Shown: positions 18,578-27,022, counted from the stretch's first letter. The stretch: DNA of 64,000 bases from an uncultured Pelagibacteraceae bacterium (GCA_902586485.1 CACIHO010000006.1:1-64000); one strand, 5' to 3'. Notes: generated by a model from the letters alone, not told the origin. Numbers and translations are program-made.

Positions 18578-19083
18578 AGGTCTTTAGGTCTCATAAATTC
18601 CTTAATTAAACCACTTCCATCTAATTTATTCCATTCATTAAAATCAAAATAAATTTTTGCAAAAGCTGATGTTGGAAATTTATAGTTTAATAACTTAAAA
18701 TGATTGTTGTTATGATTTTTTGTCAGTGATCGTACTAGATTTCTAACAGCAGGCTCGTGGTTAATTAAAAGCACAGATTTAAATTTTTTAGGTGTTTTTT
18801 TTATTATATCTATAATTTTATCTTCACTTGATAGGTATAATTTTTTTGAAGAAATAATTTTTTTTGGTTTTTCTATTTTTTTTAATAAAATTTTTAACGT
18901 TTTCTTTGTTCTTTTTGATGATGAAAGTAATATGTAATCAAACTTATATTTTTTTTTAACAAAAAATTCACAAATCTTTTTTGCATTTTTCTTGCCACGC
19001 TTACTTAAAGGTCTTTCATGATCCTCAAGATTTGGATGGTCCCAGCTAGATTTTGCATGACGCATAACGTATAATTTGAGCAT
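18559..19083 (-). CDS. sixA: SixA-type phosphohistidine phosphatase
   Basis: Histidine-phosphatase-superfamily protein starting MLKLYVMRHAKSSWDHP, with catalytic RHAKSSW, then HERPLSKRGKKNA, LSSSKRTKKT and a second catalytic histidine in LLINHEPAVRNL. This is the SixA subgroup, which removes phosphate from histidine phosphotransfer proteins or small molecules. I start it at ATG 19083, giving 174 aa, because the upstream in-frame extension has no family resemblance and would run into ppk. It sits tail to tail with phoB and head to head with ppk (13-base gap). Whether it acts on PhoR/PhoB or polyphosphate is unknown. Confidence 0.85.
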   Translation of the reverse strand: MLKLYVMRHAKSSWDHPNLEDHERPLSKRGKKNAKKICEFFVKKKYKFDYILLSSSKRTKKTLKILLKKIEKPKKIISSKKLYLSSEDKIIDIIKKTPKKFKSVLLINHEPAVRNLVRSLTKNHNNNHFKLLNYKFPTSAFAKIYFDFNEWNKLDGSGLIKEFMRPKDLQDSNE

Positions 19084-19096
19084 AAAGTTTAAATAT

Positions 19097-21247
19097 ATGA
19101 CTGCATTAAAAAAACAAGATAAAGAAATACTTAGATCTAAATACATAAATAGAGAATTGTCTTGGCTCAAATTCAACGACAGAGTTCTTCTAGAAGCCCA
19201 AAATATTGAAAACCCACTTTATGAAAGAATTAAATTTTTATCTATAGCTGGATCAAATTTAGATGAATTCTTTATGGTACGTGTCGCGGGTTTATATAGT
19301 CAAATCAAGCAAGAGGTAGATTCTCTTAGCTCTGATGGTCTTACTCCTGATGAACAAATGAGTGAAGTTATTTTGGAAACAAATAATCTTCTTAATAAAC
19401 AAAATAAAATATATAGAGATTTAATTCTTCAATTAAAAAAAGCAAATATAAGTATAGTTAAACCTGAAAATTTAAGTAAATCGGATCAAAAAAGATTATT
19501 TAAAATTTTTAATGAAGAAATTTACCCTCTGCTAACACCATCGGCAATAGACCCAGCTCATCCCTTTCCATTTATTGCAAATCAAGGAAGAGCATTAGTT
19601 ATGAGATTAAATAAGAAAAATAAAAAAAGAGTTTTAAATGCAATAATAGTAATTCCAAAAGCTTTATCAAGATTTATTGAAATAGATGGAAATAAAAGTT
19701 TTAAAAAATTTTTAATTATTGATGATGTTATAAGTTTTTTTGCTTCTGAAATATTTCCTGATCATGATTTAGATAAAAAAATGTTATTTAGAGTTATAAG
19801 AGATAGTGATGTAGAAATTCAAGAGGAGGCCGAAGATTTAGTAAGATCTTTTGAATTGGCTTTAAAAAGAAGAAGAACAGGTGACATCGTACGTTTAGAA
19901 ATTTTAAAAAATAGTAATAATGACTTAATTAAGTTTATAACCAATAAGTTAAACGTAAAATCTGAATACATCTATGAAATTGAAGGCATTGTTGGAATTC
20001 AAGATATCGACCAAGTTTGTAAAATTAAAAATTCTAAATTAAGATTTAAAAATTTTAATCCCAGAGAGGTTGAGAGATTAAAGGAATTTAATAATAATTT
20101 TTTTGATACTATAAAAAAAAAGGATTTAATAGTTCATCACCCTTTTGAAACATTTGATGCTGTCGTTGAGTTTTTAAATCAAGCTGCATATGATAAAAAA
20201 GTTATAGCAATTAAACAAACTCTATACAGAACAACGTTAGACTCTCCAATTGTTAAAGCCTTAATAACAGCAGCTGAAAATGGAAAGACAGTAACCGCTT
20301 TAATAGAGATCAAAGCAAGATTTGATGAAGAAGCAAACATTCAACTTTCAAGAAGTTTAGAAAAGGCAGGAATTCAAATAGTTTATGGTTTTGCAAAATA
20401 TAAAACACATGCAAAATCATCTTTAATATTAAGAAAAGAGCAGGGAAAAATTCAAACTTATATACATCTGGGAACTGGTAATTATCACCCAGTTAATGCA
20501 AAAATTTATACTGACTTATCTTTATTTAGCTCTGATAAAAAAATAGCAACTGATGTAGAAAAATTTTTTAATTATGTAACTGGTTATTCAAAACCACGAA
20601 ATCTTAGTAAAATATCTATATCACCAATTAATCTTAGGGAAACTTTGAACAAATGTATTGCTAACGAGATAGCAAATGTCAAAAAAGGTAAAAAAGGTGA
20701 AATATGGGCCAAAATGAATTCCTTAGTAGATCCAGTGATAATTGATAAATTTTACGAAGCTTCAAATGCTGGAGTAAAGATATTATTATTTGTAAGAGGT
20801 GTTTGTTGTTTAAGACCTGGAGTTAAAGATAAATCTGAAAATATAATAGTTAAAAGCATGATTGGAAGATTTTTGGAACACTCAAGAATTTATTGTTTTT
20901 CAAATGGAAAAACAATGCCTAGTAGAGATGCAAAAGTTTTTATTTCATCAGCAGATTTAATGCCAAGAAATTTAAATCGAAGAGTTGAACTTCTAGTTCC
21001 AATTGAAAACCAAACAGTCCATGAACAAGTTCTTGATCAAATTATGTTAGCTAATTATTTAGATAAAAAACAAAGTTGGGAACTCGATGCTAGTGGAAAT
21101 TATAAAAAAATAAAATATAGTGAAAATGATTCTTTTTCAGCCCATGATTATTTTATGAATAATCCTAGTTTATCTGGAAGAGGTAAAGCTAAATTAAAAA
21201 TGAAACCGAAAAAATTAAACTTAAGATTAATTAAAAGTGGAAATTAA
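19097..21247 (+). CDS. ppk: polyphosphate kinase 1
   Basis: Makes inorganic polyphosphate reversibly from ATP. Begins KYINRELSWLKFNDRVL, the usual PPK1 N-domain. Catalytic parts include IKQTLYRT, the autophosphorylated histidine region YKTHAKSSLILR, HLGTGNYHP, and the second histidine region GRFLEHSRIYCF, followed by SSADLMPRNLNRRVE. I prefer ATG 19097 (716 aa) to the TTG at 19076, which would overlap sixA. It is followed with overlap by ppx, so synthesis and breakdown of polyphosphate are encoded together beside the Pho regulator. Confidence 0.95.
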   Translation: MTALKKQDKEILRSKYINRELSWLKFNDRVLLEAQNIENPLYERIKFLSIAGSNLDEFFMVRVAGLYSQIKQEVDSLSSDGLTPDEQMSEVILETNNLLNKQNKIYRDLILQLKKANISIVKPENLSKSDQKRLFKIFNEEIYPLLTPSAIDPAHPFPFIANQGRALVMRLNKKNKKRVLNAIIVIPKALSRFIEIDGNKSFKKFLIIDDVISFFASEIFPDHDLDKKMLFRVIRDSDVEIQEEAEDLVRSFELALKRRRTGDIVRLEILKNSNNDLIKFITNKLNVKSEYIYEIEGIVGIQDIDQVCKIKNSKLRFKNFNPREVERLKEFNNNFFDTIKKKDLIVHHPFETFDAVVEFLNQAAYDKKVIAIKQTLYRTTLDSPIVKALITAAENGKTVTALIEIKARFDEEANIQLSRSLEKAGIQIVYGFAKYKTHAKSSLILRKEQGKIQTYIHLGTGNYHPVNAKIYTDLSLFSSDKKIATDVEKFFNYVTGYSKPRNLSKISISPINLRETLNKCIANEIANVKKGKKGEIWAKMNSLVDPVIIDKFYEASNAGVKILLFVRGVCCLRPGVKDKSENIIVKSMIGRFLEHSRIYCFSNGKTMPSRDAKVFISSADLMPRNLNRRVELLVPIENQTVHEQVLDQIMLANYLDKKQSWELDASGNYKKIKYSENDSFSAHDYFMNNPSLSGRGKAKLKMKPKKLNLRLIKSGN

Positions 21248-22748
21248 AGTTTTTAAAAATAAACAAAATTTAAAATTAAAACCTGCTAAATTAGCAGTTA
21301 TTGATATAGGATCTAATTCTATTAGGATGCTAATTTATGAAGATTTTAGCTCTTCTCGTGTGCCATTTTTCAATGAAAAAGCTGTTTGTGAACTTGGTAA
21401 AAATTTAGATAAATCAAGAAAACTTCATAAGTCTGGTGTTGATTATGCTCAAAAAGTATTGAAGAGATTTTCAGAGATTTTAAATGTTTCTAAAATTGTT
21501 AATTTAAAAATAATAGCAACTGCTGTTTTAAGAGAAGCAACTGATGCAAAACCATTTGTTGAATATGTAGAAAATCTTTTTAAGAAAAAAATAGAAATCT
21601 TAAGTGGTGAGGAAGAAGCAATTTGTTCAGCAGAAGGTGTTAAAATTGGATTTGATAATGTAGATGGGTTAGTTGCTGATCTTGGTGGAGGTAGTTTAGA
21701 ACTAGCTCGAGTTGAAAATGGTTTGATCACTAATAAAACATCTTTACCCTTAGGTGTTTTAAGATTAATAAATAATCCAATTGTAAAAAAGAGAAACCTT
21801 TCCAAATATATAAAAAAACTTTTCAAAGACGAGAAATGGTTATCTAAAAAAAAATTTGAAAACCTATATTTAGTTGGTGGAACATGGAGAGCTTTATTTA
21901 AACTTCATTTGTTTCAAAATAAACACCCTGTCCACATAATTCATCAGTATTCGGTAAATTATGAAACTATATCATCATTTTTAGAAAAAATTGCATCTTT
22001 CAATAAAGCAAAACTAAAAACAGTTGAATATATATCTAAATCTAGAACACCTTATCTACCATACAGCGCTATAATATTAGATGAGATCATGAATGTAACA
22101 AATCCAAAAAACATAATATGTTCTATAAGCGGAATTAGAGAGGGATCTCTAGCAAAAGATTACCTTAAAAATATTGATAACTCTCAAGTTTTTGAGAAAT
22201 CATTAGAATATATTTCTAAGAAAAGAGGTGATTTGGGATTAACTTACAAAAAATATCATGAATTTATCAAACCTGTATTTGAGGGTAATGAACATTTTAA
22301 TGAAAAATTACTTAATTTGGCTTGTGTTTTAAGTCATATGGATTGGGGACTTGGTGCTTTTCAAAAGGCAGAATTAGTTTTTCAAGAAACATTAAATACC
22401 CCTTTATTGAGACTTTCACATAAAGAAAGAATTCAAATAGCTCTTTCATGTTATTGGAGGTACTGCAGCATTAAATACAACCCTAAAATAGAATATTTGA
22501 CATTTTTAAATAATAATGAAATTTTTTCTAGTAAACAAGTTGGTGCAGCCTTAAGATTTGCTCACTCACTTACATCTATTTCAACTATCTTCTTAGAGGA
22601 ATTTAAATTGTATAAAAGAGGTAACTCTGTATTTTTAAAAATTCCAGCACAACATCAAGAAATAATTTCTAAACAAGTTACAAAAAGATTTAAAGCTCTT
22701 GCACGAGAATTATTTTTAGAACCAAGAGTATTATATTCAAATAGTTAA
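21237..22748 (+). CDS. ppx: exopolyphosphatase (Ppx/GppA family)
   Basis: Releases phosphate from polyphosphate ends; relatives also hydrolyse pppGpp. The actin-like ATPase fold is shown by VIDIGSNSIRMLIYE at the N terminus, ATAVLREATDA, the phosphate loop LVADLGGGSLELA and the VGGTWRAL segment, with a C-terminal HD-like helical domain. The start is GTG 21237 inside the ppk 3' end; no ATG lies between it and the first motif. 503 aa. The last gene of the phosphorus block before the gap at 22749. Confidence 0.9.
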   Translation: MEIKVFKNKQNLKLKPAKLAVIDIGSNSIRMLIYEDFSSSRVPFFNEKAVCELGKNLDKSRKLHKSGVDYAQKVLKRFSEILNVSKIVNLKIIATAVLREATDAKPFVEYVENLFKKKIEILSGEEEAICSAEGVKIGFDNVDGLVADLGGGSLELARVENGLITNKTSLPLGVLRLINNPIVKKRNLSKYIKKLFKDEKWLSKKKFENLYLVGGTWRALFKLHLFQNKHPVHIIHQYSVNYETISSFLEKIASFNKAKLKTVEYISKSRTPYLPYSAIILDEIMNVTNPKNIICSISGIREGSLAKDYLKNIDNSQVFEKSLEYISKKRGDLGLTYKKYHEFIKPVFEGNEHFNEKLLNLACVLSHMDWGLGAFQKAELVFQETLNTPLLRLSHKERIQIALSCYWRYCSIKYNPKIEYLTFLNNNEIFSSKQVGAALRFAHSLTSISTIFLEEFKLYKRGNSVFLKIPAQHQEIISKQVTKRFKALARELFLEPRVLYSNS

Positions 22749-22766
22749 ACTCTTTAAAAAAAACAC

Positions 22767-22788
22767 AACTATTAGTTTAATAATAGTT
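22767..22788 (+). terminator. weak hairpin behind ppx
   Basis: AACTATTA and TAATAGTT form a perfect 8-bp A/T-rich stem with a 6-base loop, starting 19 bases after the ppx stop and followed by TCTTTG rather than a T-run. Low GC makes it a weak terminator candidate. Confidence 0.3.
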
Positions 22789-22892
22789 TCTTTGTAATAA
22801 ATTTTTAATAAAAAATAAATATTTCATTCATTTTTATTTTATAAATAAATTATAAAATATTTAAATTTTTAATTATCAATCCACCCCTTAAT

Positions 22893-22921
22893 ATACGCTC
22901 GATTAATTTTATCGGGCGTAT
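22893..22921. terminator. hairpin between ppx and the aquaporin gene
   Basis: ATACGCTCGAT (22893-22903) pairs with ATCGGGCGTAT (22911-22921): 11 pairs, one of them T-G, with a 7-base loop. Followed on the plus strand by TTATTATAA and on the minus strand preceded by an A/T-rich run. It sits between convergent ppx and the aquaporin gene and could serve both directions. Confidence 0.6.
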
Positions 22922-22942
22922 TTATTATAACTTTAAAATTTT

Positions 22943-23602
22943 TTAATTTTTTTTTAAGAATAATTTTTTTGCAATAAAAACAGCAATTAACATACCAATT
23001 AATTCAGCAACTATATAAAAAGGAGTGTTTAAATAACTTATACCAGTAAAAGACTCTGTGAATGTTCTTGCTATTGCTACAGCAGGATTTGCAAAGGATG
23101 TTGATGAAGTAAACCAATAACCAGCTGTAATATATAACCCAACAGATGCAGCTACGGTAATTTTACCTGACTTCATGGATCCAAAAATAATGATTATTAG
23201 TCCTAAAGTAGCAATAATTTCTGATACAAAAATGTAGATACCATCTCTTGATTTTGTCGATAATTCAAAAATCTGATGTTCAAAAAAGAAATTAGCTAAA
23301 GCCACACCTAACAAACATCCTAGGATCTGAGCTGAAATATAAAAGGGTAGAAGACGTTTTTTTAACTTTCCTGTAATTGTCATAGCAATACTTACAAATG
23401 GATTGAAATGAGCCCCAGACACATCAGCAAAAACAGTTATTAGCACAAACAATCCAGCTCCAGTTGCTATAGTATTTGCAATTAGCATTACCGCTGTATC
23501 ATTGGTAAGATTTTCTGCCATTAAACCTGACCCAACTATGATCATTACTAGAAAGCAACTTCCAATAAATTCTGAAAGAAAATATTTATTTTTATTTTTC
23601 AT
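22943..23602 (-). CDS. aqpS: aquaporin/glyceroporin-family channel, probably arsenite exit
   Basis: MIP-family channel, 219 aa, six membrane helices in two halves. The two pore motifs are SGAHFNPFVS (NPA changed to NPF) and SFANPAVAIAR. It overlaps the upstream arsC by 11 bases. The AqpS-ArsC pair is known from the Sinorhizobium meliloti ars operon, where arsenite made by ArsC leaves the cell through the channel. That role is inferred here from adjacency; a glycerol or water channel remains possible, the more so with a glpD gene 0.8 kb away. Confidence 0.78.
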   Translation of the reverse strand: MKNKNKYFLSEFIGSCFLVMIIVGSGLMAENLTNDTAVMLIANTIATGAGLFVLITVFADVSGAHFNPFVSIAMTITGKLKKRLLPFYISAQILGCLLGVALANFFFEHQIFELSTKSRDGIYIFVSEIIATLGLIIIIFGSMKSGKITVAASVGLYITAGYWFTSSTSFANPAVAIARTFTESFTGISYLNTPFYIVAELIGMLIAVFIAKKLFLKKN

Positions 23603-24023
23603 CTAGCCAATCTTTAATTTTATTGCTTATAATATTAAAAGTGTTTCTAATGATTATTTGCTTTTCTTCGTTATTTGCAGTTTGAAGTTTAGCCACTGGA
23701 TCGTCTATATTCCAGTGTATAATTTGGTTTTTATCAGGCCAAATAGGACATACCTCATTATTTGCGTTATTACATACTGTTATTACATGATCCATTTTTA
23801 TTTCATTATTTATAAACTCTTCAAAGTTTTTAGAACTATAATTAGTTAGATCATAATTTTTATTTTTCTCTAAAAAACTTCTAACATCAATATTAATTGT
23901 TCCAGATGGATTACTACCAGCACTAAAAGCTTTAAATTTATTTGAGTATTCATTATTGATAATACTCTCAGCTATAATGCTTCTTGCTGAATTTCCTGTG
24001 CATACAAATAAAATATTTTTCAT
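23592..24023 (-). CDS. arsC: arsenate reductase, thioredoxin-type (LMW phosphatase fold)
   Basis: Reduces arsenate to arsenite. The N-terminal phosphate-binding loop is FVCTGNSARSIIAES, which is CX5R with Cys10-like nucleophile placement. The cysteine pair of the arsenate-reductase subgroup is in TVCNNANNEVCPIWP, and the general acid lies in HWNIDDPVA. Those extra cysteines separate it from ordinary tyrosine phosphatases. 143 aa. Start and stop are coupled to the 74-aa gene before it (shared base at 24023) and the channel gene behind it. Near the Pst genes this makes sense, because Pst-type uptake also admits arsenate. Confidence 0.88.
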   Translation of the reverse strand: MKNILFVCTGNSARSIIAESIINNEYSNKFKAFSAGSNPSGTINIDVRSFLEKNKNYDLTNYSSKNFEEFINNEIKMDHVITVCNNANNEVCPIWPDKNQIIHWNIDDPVAKLQTANNEEKQIIIRNTFNIISNKIKDWLDEK

Positions 24024-24247
24024 TAAAAAATAATTTTATAAATTCCGATTACAAATAATGGAATTTGTAATCCAAAGTTAGTTAAAATGGCCTTATCCTT
24101 TAATAAGAAACCTGAAATTGTCCATCCAACAACACCAAGCCCATGAAAATAAATATTCAGCGGGTAAATATTAAGATTTGTAAGTAAAATACCTGTTAAC
24201 ACTAAAAGTGTACTGATCCACTTAAGATATTTTTTTAAAAATGACAT
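24023..24247 (-). CDS. small membrane protein of unknown function
   Basis: 74 aa, with three hydrophobic stretches (WISTLLVLTGILLTNL, GLGVVGWTISGFLL, FGLQIPLFVIGIY). I do not assign a named family. It leads the arsC-aqpS operon by shared stop/start. Its first codons (MSFLKK) lie in the left direct repeat, and the same six codons reappear, orphaned, at 32282-32299 on the other side of the glycerol-phosphate module. This shows that the gene once directly followed phyH. Confidence 0.7.
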   Translation of the reverse strand: MSFLKKYLKWISTLLVLTGILLTNLNIYPLNIYFHGLGVVGWTISGFLLKDKAILTNFGLQIPLFVIGIYKIIF

Positions 24248-24360
24248 TCAAAATTTATATGAATGTTTTGTTAAAGATTTATTACAATAAACTTTAATGT
24301 GATTTAATTTTATTGAAGTTCAAAGATAGAAACATAATGTTTCATTTTAGGGAATGGAAA
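24231..24360. repeat. left direct repeat of the G3P island
   Basis: Aligns without gaps to 32283-32412. By hand count 112 of 130 bases match, with a perfect 41-base run at 24271-24311. It contains the 5' end of the 74-aa gene, the intergenic spacer and the last 16 codons plus stop of a phyH relative. The outer end, past 24231, diverges at once. Confidence 0.85.
24310..24360 (-). pseudogene. orphan 3' end of a phyH-like gene
   Basis: Read on the minus strand it gives FPFPKMKHYVSIFELQ and a TAA stop, matching PLPKRKHYVSIYELQKN at the end of the intact dioxygenase at 32356. It directly follows, and is in frame with, the TGA that ends glpD. It has no start of its own and is a remnant left at the island border. 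Confidence 0.8.
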
Positions 24361-25512
24361 TCAAAAAAGCTTCTTTTTGTGTGTCCATGGACCTTTTTTT
24401 GTCTTAGGTAAAAACCCTTTTAGATCAACAAGAACTTTTTCGGACAATTTTCTGTAGGTGGTAAGTTTTCCTCCATAGATATTCAATAAAGGCAATTTTT
24501 TAATAATTTTTAGATCAAAAACATAATCCCTTGTAACTTTTGAAGCTGAATTAAAGTCTTCAATTAAAGGTCGTATTCCTGAATAAGTATCTACGATGTC
24601 CTTTGTTCTGATTTGTTTTTTTAAGTAATTGTTTACTGAATTAATTAAATAGCTAATTTCTTTTTTAGATATCCCTTTATTTTCTGGTGATTTCACTTCC
24701 ACTTCAGTTGTTCCAATTAAAGAAAACTTCCCTTTATAAGGTAACACAAATATTATTCTTTTATCTGTATTTTGAAATGTGAATGCAACGTTTTCTTTGT
24801 ACAATTTTTTTGTAATGATATGACTTCCTTTAACCAGTCTTATTTTTTTCTTAGATTTTATTTTTATATTTTTATTTAAAGTTTCATTTATCCATGGTCC
24901 AGATGCATTGATTAAAACTTTTGATTTTATTTTTTTTCCATTTTGAAGACTAATGACCCACTCATTATTAATAATTTCAGCTTTTTTAACTTTGTTATAT
25001 TCTAGTATTTTAGCGTTGTTTCTTTTTGCATCTTGAGCGTTTAACTTTGTTAATTTTTTATCATCAATTTGAATGTCAAAATATTGAAAACCAGTTTTAT
25101 ATTTTTCTTTAAGAATATTTGAATATTTTTTTGTAAGATCAAATTTTTTTGATTTTGGTATATTGCTTTTGCCACCTAAATTGTCGTACAAAAACAAACC
25201 AAATTTAATTAACCAGGCTGGTCGAATTTTATCTGCATAAGGAATTATAAAAGGAATCGGTTTGGAAATATGTTTAGCAATTTTATAAACAATTTCTCTT
25301 TCTTTGAGAGATTCTCTAACTAATTTGAATTCATAATTTTCTAAATAACGAAGACCACCATGTACTAATTTCGTCGACCAAGATGAGGTTGCTCCTCCAA
25401 TCTCACCTTTGTCAGCTAAACAAACTGATAAACCTCTACCTGCAGCATCCCTCGCAATACCTGCGCCGTTTATACCGCCACCTATTATGAATAAATCAAA
25501 AATTTTAGACAT
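24361..25512 (-). CDS. glpD: glycerol-3-phosphate dehydrogenase, C-terminally truncated
   Basis: FAD enzyme that oxidises glycerol-3-phosphate to dihydroxyacetone phosphate at the inner membrane, passing electrons to quinone. N-terminal FAD fold FIIGGGINGAGIARDAAGRGL, then GGATSSWSTKLVHGGLRYLE, the DAO core and YSGIRPL, ending IYGGKLTTYRKLSEKVLVDL-type sequence and PWTHKKKLF. At 383 aa it stops where family members of about 500 aa continue into the C-terminal helical domain (DAO_C). The stop coincides with the island border, so the domain was probably lost by the rearrangement. Activity of the remaining core is uncertain. It diverges from ugpB. Confidence 0.85.
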   Translation of the reverse strand: MSKIFDLFIIGGGINGAGIARDAAGRGLSVCLADKGEIGGATSSWSTKLVHGGLRYLENYEFKLVRESLKEREIVYKIAKHISKPIPFIIPYADKIRPAWLIKFGLFLYDNLGGKSNIPKSKKFDLTKKYSNILKEKYKTGFQYFDIQIDDKKLTKLNAQDAKRNNAKILEYNKVKKAEIINNEWVISLQNGKKIKSKVLINASGPWINETLNKNIKIKSKKKIRLVKGSHIITKKLYKENVAFTFQNTDKRIIFVLPYKGKFSLIGTTEVEVKSPENKGISKKEISYLINSVNNYLKKQIRTKDIVDTYSGIRPLIEDFNSASKVTRDYVFDLKIIKKLPLLNIYGGKLTTYRKLSEKVLVDLKGFLPKTKKGPWTHKKKLF

Positions 25513-25569
25513 TTAAATCATGATTTTTTAAAAATATACAACCTCTTTTAGAAATTTAAAATTTTTAAA

Positions 25570-25589
25570 TGAAATTATTTACAATTTCA
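25570..25589. promoter_or_regulatory. candidate operator in the glpD/ugpB gap
   Basis: TGAAATT and AATTTCA form a perfect 7-bp inverted repeat around a 6-base spacer, between the two divergent genes. The symmetry suits a dimeric repressor. No regulator gene lies nearby, and A/T-rich palindromes arise by chance in this composition. No Pho-box-like repeat was found in this gap. Confidence 0.3.
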
Positions 25590-25656
25590 TAATATCTTAA
25601 CATTAATTAATTATTAATAAAAAATAAAATAAACTAAACTTAACAGAAGGATAGAT

Positions 25657-26964
25657 ATGAAAAAAATACTTAGTGTTTTAACAATTCTATTTACTTTCTC
25701 TTTTACATCACACAGTTATTCAAAAACAGAAATTCATTGGTGGTACGGAAACAGTGGTTTTCTTGGTGATGTAATTATTGAAATTGCAAATAGATTTAAC
25801 GCTTCACAAGATCAATATACGGTCATTCCTACAGGAAAAGGAAGTTATGAAGATAACATGGCGGCAACTATTGCTGCATTTAGAGCAGGAGACCAACCAC
25901 ACTATTCACAGGTTTATGATGCTGGTGCTGCAATAATGGTAGCGCAAGTAAAAAATGGTGTTGTCATCGGTTTTGAAGAAATGGCAGAGAAATATGGCAT
26001 TGATGTAGATGCTGACAATTATATTCCAGGCATTAAAAATTTCTATGCAGACTCTGATGGAAAAATGATTGGTGTGCCTTTCAATAGCTCAACTTGTTTG
26101 ATGTATGCAAACATGGACATATTGAAAAAAGTAGGAATTGAGTCAGTTCCAAAAACTTATGAAGAGTTTGAGGCTATAGCTCCAAAAATTAAAGCTGCCG
26201 GATACATACCTTTAGTTCAAAGTCACTTTCCTTGGATATGGACAGAAAATTTCTTTTCAAGACATAATCTACTTATGACTGATGGAAACAATGGTTACGA
26301 TGCTGTTCCAACAAAAACTTTATTTGCTGAAACAGATGCATTTGTAATGCATTGGAAAAAAGTCAAGGAATGGTATGAAAAAGGCTTTTATGGATATAAA
26401 GGAAGAGCGTGGGGAGATAACCAAGCTCCATTTATAGCTGGTGAAGCTGCATTTTGGTTTGGTTCAGCTGCTTCGTTCGGTGGAATGAAAGGTGTTGTAC
26501 CTAACTTTACAGTAAACCATATTCCTTACTGGGATTCTGTAACTGGTGGTAAAGAGTATCCAACGTTTATCGGTGGTGCTGCTAACTGGATCTTAAATGG
26601 TCATACTGAGGAAGAGTACAAAGGACTTGCTAAATTTATAGAATTTATGGGTTCTCCAGAGATGGATCTGTATTATCACAATATGACTGGTTACTCTGCA
26701 GTAACTAAAGGTGGAATAGAGTTAGCTGAAACTATAAATTTCTATAGAGCTTCTCCATATCATAAAGCAGTTGGTGAACAATTAAGCTTAGAAGGTTCGA
26801 CTATTCCTGGTGGATATAGAGCTGGTAATTGGCCACAAATTCGTGAAGTAATTTACGAAAATGTTGAGCCAATGTTAAACGGCAAAATATCAATCGAAAA
26901 AGGATTGCAGAACATGGATAAAGGTGCAGCTAAATTGTTAAAACAATTCGCTAAAACTTTATAA
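25657..26964 (+). CDS. ugpB: sn-glycerol-3-phosphate ABC transporter binding protein
   Basis: Periplasmic binding protein for glycerol-3-phosphate and glycerophosphodiesters. Signal peptide at residues 1-22 (KKILSVLTILFTFSFTSHSYS), mature start KTEIHWWYGNSG. Family-1 extracellular binding fold with UgpB-like segments FNASQDQYTV, GKGSYEDNMAATIAAFRAG, FNSSTCLMYAN and the C-terminal PGGYRAGNWPQIREVI. 435 aa, usual length. AGAAGGA gives a good ribosome site before the ATG. A strong terminator separates it from ugpA. Substrate choice is inferred from the ugpQ and glpD neighbours. Confidence 0.92.
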   Translation: MKKILSVLTILFTFSFTSHSYSKTEIHWWYGNSGFLGDVIIEIANRFNASQDQYTVIPTGKGSYEDNMAATIAAFRAGDQPHYSQVYDAGAAIMVAQVKNGVVIGFEEMAEKYGIDVDADNYIPGIKNFYADSDGKMIGVPFNSSTCLMYANMDILKKVGIESVPKTYEEFEAIAPKIKAAGYIPLVQSHFPWIWTENFFSRHNLLMTDGNNGYDAVPTKTLFAETDAFVMHWKKVKEWYEKGFYGYKGRAWGDNQAPFIAGEAAFWFGSAASFGGMKGVVPNFTVNHIPYWDSVTGGKEYPTFIGGAANWILNGHTEEEYKGLAKFIEFMGSPEMDLYYHNMTGYSAVTKGGIELAETINFYRASPYHKAVGEQLSLEGSTIPGGYRAGNWPQIREVIYENVEPMLNGKISIEKGLQNMDKGAAKLLKQFAKTL

Positions 26965-26978
26965 TTAATAATTTAAAT

Positions 26979-27013
26979 AAGGAGGGTGTTGATTTACCCT
27001 CCTTATTTTTTAT
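26979..27013 (+). terminator. Rho-independent terminator between ugpB and ugpA
   Basis: AAGGAGGGT (26979-26987) pairs perfectly with ACCCTCCTT (26996-27004) around an 8-base loop, followed by ATTTTTTATTTT. The next gene starts at 27023 with no room for a separate promoter, so partial read-through must feed ugpA and the genes behind it. Confidence 0.9.
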
Positions 27014-27022
27014 TTTACTTAT

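Noticed and set aside
18559-19176. Long 205-aa form of sixA
   Set aside because: The extra 31 residues have no histidine-phosphatase similarity and overlap the ppk start; MLKLYVMRHAK is the natural N terminus.
21449-21826. 125-aa minus-strand frame
   Set aside because: Lies entirely within ppx, whose motifs are clear; no ribosome site or family resemblance.
22943-23602. GlpF glycerol facilitator working with glpD
   Set aside because: It lies outside the island repeats and overlaps arsC, so the two were not acquired together with glpD.
25513-25656. Riboswitch ahead of ugpB or glpD
   Set aside because: No conserved stem pattern or GC-containing structured leader is visible in this A/T-rich gap.
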